This document shows positions 57,139-64,000 of a DNA stretch of 64,000 nt, piece by piece (positions within the stretch are counted from its first letter, which is position 1; the number at the start of each line of letters is the position of its first letter). This DNA is from Nitrosospira sp. NpAV (GTDB lineage Bacteria; Pseudomonadota; Gammaproteobacteria; Burkholderiales; Nitrosomonadaceae), in contig NZ_JXQM01000013.1 in NCBI RefSeq assembly GCF_000832065.1, forward strand, positions 124,001 through 188,000. Direction: 5' to 3'. Below the pieces are notes generated by a model that saw only the letters and a list, made by a program, of their open reading frames with translations, was not told where the DNA came from and made no database searches. A program made the position numbers and the translations under genes.

Positions 57139-57744
57139 TTATTCTTTCTTTTCGGATGGCATCGAAACCATCCGCACGCGGTCTTCACGCTTCACCGCCA
57201 CCTGTTTCGCAACATCAAGACTCTTGACACCTGTGCGGCGGCGCAAGGTCAGGGCGATGGCGGCCACTATCGCCACCAGCAAAAGCACCGCCGCCAACTC
57301 AAATGCATAAACATATTCGGTATAAATCAAACGGCCCAATTCCTTGGTATTGCTGTAATCGGCGGCACGTACGGGCGGCGCGGGCATTTCATCGGCGCCA
57401 AACTGCTCGCCCATCAGGACCATCGCCATCTGAGCCGCCATCACCAGCGCCAGGAACGCGCCAAATGGAAACCATTTCCAGAATCCCTCGCGCAGACGAT
57501 CGAGATTGATATCGAGCATCATGACCACAAACAGGAACAGCACCATCACCGCCCCGACATATACCAGGACCAGGGTAATCGCGAGAAACTCTGCTTCCAG
57601 CAGCAGCCATAGTCCAGCTGAAGTGAAAAAAGCCAGCACCAGCAACAATGCCGAATGCACCGGATTACGGGCCGTGATGACACCCAATGCGGATAACACC
57701 AGCACGGTCGCAAAAAAATAAAAAGTGATATCCTGAAAACTCAT
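57139..57744 (-). CDS. nuoJ: NADH-quinone oxidoreductase subunit J
   Basis: A 201-residue membrane subunit with five helices. It has the conserved VLVYVGAVMVLFLFVVMMLD segment of TM3 that takes part in coupling. The C-terminal 35 residues form a basic soluble tail. It lies 19 bases behind nuoI. Confidence 0.95.
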   Translation of the reverse strand: MSFQDITFYFFATVLVLSALGVITARNPVHSALLLVLAFFTSAGLWLLLEAEFLAITLVLVYVGAVMVLFLFVVMMLDINLDRLREGFWKWFPFGAFLALVMAAQMAMVLMGEQFGADEMPAPPVRAADYSNTKELGRLIYTEYVYAFELAAVLLLVAIVAAIALTLRRRTGVKSLDVAKQVAVKREDRVRMVSMPSEKKE

Positions 57745-57763
57745 GTTTAATTAGCAGCAAGAT

Positions 57764-58252
57764 TCATCGGTAGCCAGCATCCGCCGCCCTGTCTTTTGCT
57801 ATCTGCTCTTCATACCGGTCTCCCACGGCCAGCAACATTTGCTTGGTATAAATCAGGTCCCCACGTTTCTCGCCGTGATACTCGAGGATCCGGGTCTCGA
57901 CAATGGAATCCACCGGACAGGATTCCTCGCAGAAACCGCAAAATATGCATTTAGTCAAGTCGATGTCATATCGTGTGGTGCGGCGGGTTCCATCATCGCG
58001 CTGCTCGGATTCAATAGTGATCGCCAGTGCCGGGCACACCGCTTCGCATAGCTTGCAGGCGATGCAGCGTTCTTCTCCATTGGGATAGCGGCGTAGTGCA
58101 TGGAGACCGCGAAAGCGGGGGGACTGCGGTGTTTTCTCTTCGGGAAAGTGCACGGTAATTTTACGCGCAAACATGTATCGACCGGTCAACATCATCCCCT
58201 TGACCAATTCAAACAACAGGAAAGTACGGAAAAAATCCTTGATGCGGTTCAT
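57764..58252 (-). CDS. nuoI: NADH-quinone oxidoreductase subunit I
   Basis: A 162-residue iron-sulfur subunit with two [4Fe-4S] sites, [12 protein letters not shown] and [12 protein letters not shown], which pass electrons toward quinone (clusters N6a/b). An N-terminal amphipathic helix attaches it to the membrane arm. A clear AGGAG ribosome site precedes the ATG. It lies 15 bases behind nuoH. Confidence 0.96.
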   Translation of the reverse strand: MNRIKDFFRTFLLFELVKGMMLTGRYMFARKITVHFPEEKTPQSPRFRGLHALRRYPNGEERCIACKLCEAVCPALAITIESEQRDDGTRRTTRYDIDLTKCIFCGFCEESCPVDSIVETRILEYHGEKRGDLIYTKQMLLAVGDRYEEQIAKDRAADAGYR

Positions 58253-58267
58253 GGTTTTTCTCCTGTC

Positions 58268-59368
58268 TCAGTGGAACCACAGGTTAAGTGGAAAGGCGTT
58301 CCGAAGAGACGGTGGAAATTGCATTATCAAACCCAGCAACAGTATCCAGACGAGCGTGATCGGAATGAACACCTTCCAGCCAAGGCGCATGATCTGATCA
58401 TAGCGATAGCGTGGGAAAGTGGCGCGGAACCAGAGAAAACAAAACAATAAAAATGCTATTTTCAACACCAGCCAGATAAATCCGGGAATCATGGTAAACG
58501 GGGCGATATCGACTGGCGGGAGCCATCCTCCCAGAAAGATGATGCTGGCAAGCGTTGCCACCAGGATCATATTGGAATATTCCGCCAGAAAGAATACCGT
58601 GAACGCCATGCCGGAATATTCAACATGGAACCCGGCGACAATTTCCGATTCACCCTCGGCCACATCAAAGGGGGCACGATTAGTTTCCGCCACACCGGAA
58701 ATGAAGTACACCAGAAACATGGGGAACAGGGGAATGAGATACCAGTTGATGAAACTACCGCCCTGCTGGCCCTTGACGATATCACTCAGATTCAGGCTCT
58801 GCGACATCATCAGCACGCATACCAGCGCAAAACCCATCGCCAGTTCGTAAGAAACCACCTGCGCGGCGGACCGCATCGCGCCGAGGAAGGCATACTTGGA
58901 ATTGGAGGCCCAACCCGCAATGATAACCCCATAGACCCCCATGGAAGTCATGGCCAGAATATAAAGCAGGCCCGCATTGATATCAGCCAACACGACCTCG
59001 GGAGAGAACGGCACTACCGCCCACGCTGCCAGAGCCGGTGCGAATGTCAGGACTGGAGCCAGCACAAACAGGAATTTATTCGCGCCACTGGGAATGATGA
59101 TTTCTTTCATCACGGCCTTCACCGCATCCGCGATGGGCTGCCCCCAGCCGCCCAGCCAGGGAATACCGAAGAAAGTCACCCGATTGGGTCCGACACGCAG
59201 CTGCATGAAGGCAATGATCTTGCGTTCGGCAAATGTAAGATACGCCACAGCGAGCATCAACGGTAATATGATGGCGACGATCAGCAGCGCGTTCTTGGTC
59301 AGAACAAAAAGAGCGGGACCCCACTCAGGACCAAAGAAGTCCCCGAATAATTGTTGCGCGTATTCCAT
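58268..59368 (-). CDS. nuoH: NADH-quinone oxidoreductase subunit H
   Basis: A 366-residue membrane subunit that forms the quinone-binding chamber with NuoB/D. Conserved: [40 protein letters not shown] and [15 protein letters not shown]. At least eight helices. It lies between nuoG and nuoI with short gaps. Confidence 0.96.
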   Translation of the reverse strand: MEYAQQLFGDFFGPEWGPALFVLTKNALLIVAIILPLMLAVAYLTFAERKIIAFMQLRVGPNRVTFFGIPWLGGWGQPIADAVKAVMKEIIIPSGANKFLFVLAPVLTFAPALAAWAVVPFSPEVVLADINAGLLYILAMTSMGVYGVIIAGWASNSKYAFLGAMRSAAQVVSYELAMGFALVCVLMMSQSLNLSDIVKGQQGGSFINWYLIPLFPMFLVYFISGVAETNRAPFDVAEGESEIVAGFHVEYSGMAFTVFFLAEYSNMILVATLASIIFLGGWLPPVDIAPFTMIPGFIWLVLKIAFLLFCFLWFRATFPRYRYDQIMRLGWKVFIPITLVWILLLGLIMQFPPSLRNAFPLNLWFH

Positions 59369-59391
59369 TCAAATAACTCTGATTTCTTGCA

Positions 59392-61827
59392 TCACAATCT
59401 TTCCACCACTATTTCCCCGAACATTTCACCCAATGCCGCGGTCAGGGGGTGCGCGCAAGCTACCCGCACGCTATTGGAAGGCAGCCTATCATCCTGTGCC
59501 GCCGGCAGTTGCACTTCGCCCTCCCCCTGCTTCAATCTTACGTTATCACCCGAATTTATGCCGAGCGCACCCATTAAATCACCTGGCATCCATGCCAGCG
59601 GCGGGGCGGCATCCCGCGTACGCTGCAGCGAATCGGCACGACGCACAATGGGGTCGGTCTGATAGATCGGGACTTCACCGATGCGCTGAATTCCGCCGCT
59701 CCTCGGCTCATTCATCCGCCCGATATCACCGATGGCGAAATTTTTCAGGTTATTGTTCAGGCGGGCGCTGACATCGCTGTTTGCCGAAAGAATTTCCGCA
59801 CGCACCTTCTCCGGCGTATCGTAGTCAAAGCCATCAAGCTCCAGCATACTGCCCAATACTCGCAGCACTTTCCATGCCGGGCGCGTATCGCCGAGAGGGG
59901 CGACCACACCGTTGAAACTTTGCACACGGCCCTCGGTATTGATGAAAGTGCCGGATGTCTCGGTGAATGGCGCAATCGGCAATAACACGTCAGCGTAATC
60001 GTCCTCAAGAATGGCACGGCTTTTGTACGCACTCATCACCACTACCAACTCCGCTGCCTTCAGTGCTTTCATGGTCTGACGCGGATTATAACTATCCAGT
60101 TCCGGTTCCAGGTTCATCAGCATATAAGCCTGGCACGGCTGCAATGCCTGCGCAGCCACGCTCATCCCGAGCATTTGCGAAGCGTCCATGTTTCCCGCTC
60201 CCGGCTGACAGGAATCTCCGCCGGTCACGCTTAAGTCGCCACGGTCGGGAATTGCTCCGGCAATATAGGCACCGACACTATTGGCAGCTTCACCCAGTAC
60301 ACCGAACTGCGCCTCGACAACGTACGCGATATGCTGGGCCAGCCCGTGAAGATCCGCATATTGCGGATGATGCTGCGCCATGTTGCCAAGAAAAATTGCG
60401 GCAGGCTTATTGTCAATGAGGCTGGCGGCCATCGCCCGCGCGGCATCCGTCACACTGATGGAATCCGCCGCTGCTTTCGCTCCATCGGGAATCTCCATCT
60501 TCTTCAGTTCGGCGGCGGCTTTCAAGACCTGCGCGAGCATCGCCGCCATTGAAGCAGGTGCGACGATGGCACGATTAGCCACCTTGGTCAGCAGATCATC
60601 ATCCACAGGATTGATGAGATTTAGTTGAGCGCCCTGCTTTACCGCCTGGCGCAGACGCTGTGCAATGAGAGGATGATCCTTGCGCAGTGTGCTACCGATA
60701 ACCAGCGCCGACTTCAGACCGGAAATACCGGCGACGCTCATTCCCAGCCACGGCGCACCTTGCAATTGTTGATCCGCGCGGAAATCGGATTGGCGCAAGC
60801 GATGATCTACATTTCCGCTACCCAATCGCCGCATGAGTTTTTGTATCAGATAAAGTTCTTCCAGCGTACTATGGGGAGAAGCCAACGCACCGATACTCGA
60901 GGCGCCGTGTTTCTCCTTTACGGCTCGCAATCCGTTCGCAACGAATTCCAGAGCGGCTTGCCAGTCGCATTCCTGCCACTCGCCATTGCGCTTTATCATC
61001 GGTGTGCTCAGTCGCTCGTCCGAGTTTAATCCCTCGTAGGAAAAACGATCCTTATCCGACAGCCAGCACTCGTTGACTTCCTCATTCTCGCGCGGCAAGA
61101 CGCGCATGACACGATTCTGCTTTACCTGAACCACGAGATTGGAACCGAGACCGCAATGCGGACTCACCGACTTCCTGCGGGACAATTCCCAGGTGCGGGC
61201 CGAATAGCGGAAAGGCTTGCTGACCAGCGCACCGACTGGACAAAGATCGATCATATTACCGGATAATTCCGAGTCGACCGTACTGCCGACAAATGACAGG
61301 ATTTCCGCATGTTCACCGCGGCCCGCCATACCTAATTCCATAATGCCGGCTATCTCCTGGCCAAAGCGTACGCAACGGGTGCAATGGATACAGCGAGTCA
61401 TGTCAGTGGAGATCAGCGGACCCAGGTTCTTGTTCGGCACTACCCGCTTGGCTTCGGTATAACGCGACGCACTCGCTCCATAACCCACCGCAAGGTCCTG
61501 CAACTGGCATTCACCGCCCTGGTCGCAAATGGGACAATCCAGCGGATGATTGATAAGCAGAAATTCCATCACACCTTTCTGCGCAGTTACTGCCTGTCCG
61601 GAGTGAGTAAAGACCTTCATGCCCTCCATGGCGGGAGTGGCGCACGCGGGCAAAGGCTTGGGTGCTTTCTCCACTTGCACCAGACACATGCGGCAATTGG
61701 CCGCGATGGACAGCTTCTTGTGATAGCAGAAATGCGGAATATAGATACCCAGCTGATTGGCGCCATCCATGACGGTACCATTCTTGGGCACGGACACCTG
61801 TTTCCCGTCGATTTCGAAATTGATCAT
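59392..61827 (-). CDS. nuoG: NADH-quinone oxidoreductase subunit G
   Basis: Peripheral-arm subunit with several Fe-S clusters. The ATG at 61827 gives 811 residues (MINFEIDGKQVSVPKNGTVM). The N-terminal [2Fe-2S] ferredoxin fold has HFCYHKKLSIAANCRMCLVQ. The H-C3 cluster is in HPLDCPICDQGGECQLQD, and [4Fe-4S] ligands are in CIHCTRCVRF. The long C-terminal part is molybdopterin-oxidoreductase-like without the cofactor. A start 14 codons upstream (61869) is less like other NuoG. The ribosome site is weak. Confidence 0.95.
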   Translation of the reverse strand: MINFEIDGKQVSVPKNGTVMDGANQLGIYIPHFCYHKKLSIAANCRMCLVQVEKAPKPLPACATPAMEGMKVFTHSGQAVTAQKGVMEFLLINHPLDCPICDQGGECQLQDLAVGYGASASRYTEAKRVVPNKNLGPLISTDMTRCIHCTRCVRFGQEIAGIMELGMAGRGEHAEILSFVGSTVDSELSGNMIDLCPVGALVSKPFRYSARTWELSRRKSVSPHCGLGSNLVVQVKQNRVMRVLPRENEEVNECWLSDKDRFSYEGLNSDERLSTPMIKRNGEWQECDWQAALEFVANGLRAVKEKHGASSIGALASPHSTLEELYLIQKLMRRLGSGNVDHRLRQSDFRADQQLQGAPWLGMSVAGISGLKSALVIGSTLRKDHPLIAQRLRQAVKQGAQLNLINPVDDDLLTKVANRAIVAPASMAAMLAQVLKAAAELKKMEIPDGAKAAADSISVTDAARAMAASLIDNKPAAIFLGNMAQHHPQYADLHGLAQHIAYVVEAQFGVLGEAANSVGAYIAGAIPDRGDLSVTGGDSCQPGAGNMDASQMLGMSVAAQALQPCQAYMLMNLEPELDSYNPRQTMKALKAAELVVVMSAYKSRAILEDDYADVLLPIAPFTETSGTFINTEGRVQSFNGVVAPLGDTRPAWKVLRVLGSMLELDGFDYDTPEKVRAEILSANSDVSARLNNNLKNFAIGDIGRMNEPRSGGIQRIGEVPIYQTDPIVRRADSLQRTRDAAPPLAWMPGDLMGALGINSGDNVRLKQGEGEVQLPAAQDDRLPSNSVRVACAHPLTAALGEMFGEIVVERL

Positions 61828-61905
61828 TAGGAATTTACTCTCGGATTCATTACGGGCAGACGCTGCCAAGAAAGAAAACGATTCACTTTATTCATGCTCA
61901 TGCGC

Positions 61906-63183
61906 TTATACCATGCATCTTTTGTGCTCGATATGGTAGGCAAACTCATCCCGAAAATGCTGAATCATGGCCCGTACCGGCATGGCTGCCGCGTCGCCCA
62001 GCGCGCAAATGGTACGCCCCTGAATATTGTCGGCAACATTGTTGAGCAGATCGAGATCTTCCATCCGGCCCGTCCCGGTCTCTATTCGATGCACCACGCG
62101 ATAGAGCCAGCCGGTGCCTTCACGACAGGGCGTGCATTGACCGCAGGATTCCTCAAAATAAAAGTATGACAACCGCTCCAGCGCTTTCACCATGCAGGTG
62201 GTGTCGTCCATGATGATGACCGCGCCGGACCCCAGCATGGAACCGGCCTTGGCGATGGAGTCATAGTCCATGTCGGTCTGCATCATGATGTCACCGGGCA
62301 ACACCGGCATGGATGAACCGCCGGGAATGCATCCCTTCAGTTTTCGGCCGCCGCGCATGCCGCCCGCCATTTCCAGCAGCGTTGCGAACGGCGTCCCCAA
62401 GGGGATCTCGTAGTTACCGGGCTTGTTGACATGGCCCGACACCGAGAAAAGTTTGGTGCCGCCGTTGTTGGGTTTTCCCAGTTGCAGAAACTTCTCCCCG
62501 CCGTTACGAATGATCCAGGGCACCGAAGCAAATGTTTCGGTATTGTTAATGGTGGTGGGTTTACCGTAGAGGCCGAAGCTCGCCGGAAAAGGAGGCTTAA
62601 AACGTGGCTGGCCCTTTTTACCTTCCAGCGATTCGAGCAGCGCGGTTTCCTCGCCACAAATATAGGCGCCGTAACCATGATGATTGTATAACTGGAAACT
62701 GAAATCGGAACCGAGGATGTTGTTCCCCAGATATCCCGCGGCACGCGCCTCGTCCACCGCCTCCTCCATGCGCTCGTAGGTATCCCAGATTTCGCCATGA
62801 ACATAGTTATAACCCGCCTTGATACCCATTGCATAGGCGCCGATGATCATGCCTTCTATCAGGATGTGAGGGTTGTGACGCATGATATCGCGGTCTTTGA
62901 AGGTGCCTGGCTCGCCTTCGTCGGAATTGCACACCAGATACTTATCACCCTCGTACTGCTTGGGCATGAAACTCCATTTCAGCCCGGTCGGGAAACCCGC
63001 GCCGCCGCGTCCGCGCAGTGCGGATTTTTTTACTTCCTCGATGACTTTTTCAGGTGGAATTTTCTCATCCAGAATTTTTCTCAGTGCGGCATACCCGTCG
63101 CGCTGCTCGTAACTTTTAAGCCGCCAGTTCTCGGGATCGGATGGATTCAGTCCCGCCAGCAATACTTGCGTAAGCTGGGTCAT
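61906..63183 (-). CDS. nuoF: NADH-quinone oxidoreductase subunit F
   Basis: NADH- and FMN-binding subunit, the entry point for electrons. The start at 63183, preceded by GGAGGAATTGAACAA, gives 425 residues. It has the NADH site [17 protein letters not shown], the FMN-region [11 protein letters not shown] and the [4Fe-4S] ligands [15 protein letters not shown]. It overlaps the nuoE stop by ATGA. Confidence 0.96.
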   Translation of the reverse strand: MTQLTQVLLAGLNPSDPENWRLKSYEQRDGYAALRKILDEKIPPEKVIEEVKKSALRGRGGAGFPTGLKWSFMPKQYEGDKYLVCNSDEGEPGTFKDRDIMRHNPHILIEGMIIGAYAMGIKAGYNYVHGEIWDTYERMEEAVDEARAAGYLGNNILGSDFSFQLYNHHGYGAYICGEETALLESLEGKKGQPRFKPPFPASFGLYGKPTTINNTETFASVPWIIRNGGEKFLQLGKPNNGGTKLFSVSGHVNKPGNYEIPLGTPFATLLEMAGGMRGGRKLKGCIPGGSSMPVLPGDIMMQTDMDYDSIAKAGSMLGSGAVIIMDDTTCMVKALERLSYFYFEESCGQCTPCREGTGWLYRVVHRIETGTGRMEDLDLLNNVADNIQGRTICALGDAAAMPVRAMIQHFRDEFAYHIEHKRCMV

Positions 63184-63656
63184 TTGTTCAATTCCTCCAG
63201 CAATTGATCGATACTGTCGTTGGACATGAAGCTGCACATGCGTTTGTTATTCACTAGGAGCACGGGTGCGTCGCCGCATGCCCCCATGCACTCGCCTTCC
63301 TTTAATGTAAATTTACCGTCGGCGGTGGTTTGATTGAAACCGATGCCCAGTTTCTGTTTGATATGGGTCACCGCATCGTTGGCCCCGGAAAGTGCGCAGG
63401 GAAGGTTCGTACAGACGGTGAGCTTATGTTTGCCCAATGGCTGAAGGTTGTACATATTGTAGAACGTCGCCACCTCATATACGGCTATCGGCGGCATGCC
63501 GAGATAGTGGGCAATGAAATCCATGGTTTCATTAGCCAGCCATCCTTTCTCATCCTGCGCGATGGCGAGCGCCGACATTACCGCCGACTGCTTCTGATCG
63601 GTGGGATATTTGGTGAGCTCATGGTCAATTTTTTTTATGGACTCAGGGCTTAACAT
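63180..63656 (-). CDS. nuoE: NADH-quinone oxidoreductase subunit E
   Basis: A 158-residue thioredoxin-fold subunit with one [2Fe-2S] cluster, ligands CTNLPC and CMGAC. It works with NuoF in the NADH-dehydrogenase module. It overlaps nuoF by four bases and lies 41 bases behind nuoD. Confidence 0.96.
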   Translation of the reverse strand: MLSPESIKKIDHELTKYPTDQKQSAVMSALAIAQDEKGWLANETMDFIAHYLGMPPIAVYEVATFYNMYNLQPLGKHKLTVCTNLPCALSGANDAVTHIKQKLGIGFNQTTADGKFTLKEGECMGACGDAPVLLVNNKRMCSFMSNDSIDQLLEELNK

Positions 63657-63697
63657 GTCAATTTGGCAGCTTCACTGTCAGTGCAACGGTCTATGAA

Positions 63698-64000
63698 TTA
63701 TCTATCTATTTCACCAAACACAATGTCCTGTGTGCCGATGATGGCCACCACATCGGCGATCATGTGCCCTCGCGACATCTCATCCAGCGCCGCTAAATGG
63801 GGGAAGCCCGGCGCGCGAATTTTGAGGCGGTAAGGCATATTGGCGCCATCCGATACGAGATAAATGCCGAATTCGCCCTTGGGATGCTCGACCGCCGCAT
63901 AAGCCTCGCCCGGCGGCACATGAATACCCTCGGTAAAAAGCTTGAAATGATGAATCAATTCTTCCATGTTCTGTTTCATATCAACGCGCGGCGGTGGCGC
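63698..64000 (-). CDS. nuoD: NADH-quinone oxidoreductase subunit D, 5' part outside window
   Basis: The C-terminal 100 residues of the 49-kDa-type subunit, which holds the quinone site with NuoB. The visible part includes [34 protein letters not shown] and RMxI-like RLKIRAPGF, ending [17 protein letters not shown]. The frame is open to base 64000, so an in-frame Met at 63979 is not the true start. The remaining nuoA-C genes are expected beyond the edge. Confidence 0.95.
   Translation of the reverse strand, partial: APPPRVDMKQNMEELIHHFKLFTEGIHVPPGEAYAAVEHPKGEFGIYLVSDGANMPYRLKIRAPGFPHLAALDEMSRGHMIADVVAIIGTQDIVFGEIDR

Overview
The window is about 64 kb of a dense chromosome with almost no phage or plasmid content. 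Gene content and order point to a betaproteobacterium, probably of the Nitrosomonadales and Nitrosospira-like. The clues are a three-subunit pnt transhydrogenase, an assimilatory cysIHDN operon, a bioBFHCD operon, a 14-subunit-type nuo operon and scattered palindromic intergenic repeats. The genus is an inference from gene content, not from a marker gene.

Layout. 1-6.5 kb (minus): pntAA-pntAB-pntB (pntB cut by the edge) lie behind a 1183-residue flavoprotein that fuses GltD-like and PyrK-like modules, as in the Nfn transhydrogenases. 6.7-12.1 kb (minus): cysI-cysH-cysD-cysN, assimilatory sulfate reduction through an Fe-S APS reductase, read divergently from a CysB-type LysR gene at 12.3 kb. 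13.3-16.3 kb (plus): mutL with an endonuclease-type motif, overlapping a uL16 arginine hydroxylase gene (roxA). 16.3-18.3 kb: a possible 28-codon microgene, then four tandem single-gene units for tiny lipoproteins, each with its own promoter-like -10 and terminator. 18.4-20.8 kb (minus): an MBL-fold hydrolase and a GGDEF-EAL protein with a tandem duplication inside its EAL domain. 21.4-26.5 kb: a small holin-like membrane protein and the biotin operon. 26.6-34.6 kb: comF, trmL, gpsA, an SH3 protein, secB, grxC, a rhodanese without its cysteine, gpmA, envC and ctpA. 34.9-37.6 kb: moeB/thiF family gene, slmA, argB. 37.7-44.8 kb: a czcCBA-type metal efflux operon divergent from nhaR. 45.2-47.1 kb: htpG with a sigma-32-like promoter, sitting between two imperfect direct repeats and beside a MITE-like repeat. 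47.4-50.1 kb: PQQ-type sugar dehydrogenase, srkA, ychJ. 50.2-51.7 kb: a small accessory patch with a TIR-like gene of the CBASS/Pycsar-effector type, a 26-codon ORF just ahead of it and the broken tail of a REP-associated transposase. 51.7-64 kb (minus): nuoD(partial)-E-F-G-H-I-J-K-L-M-N.

How the genes work together. Most of the window is housekeeping: NAD(P)H balance (pnt, the Nfn-like fusion, complex I), sulfur and biotin supply, envelope maintenance and DNA repair. The parts worth following up are the TIR-like gene patch, the Nfn-like fusion beside Pnt, the four-unit lipoprotein array with its upstream microgene, and the repeats around htpG.
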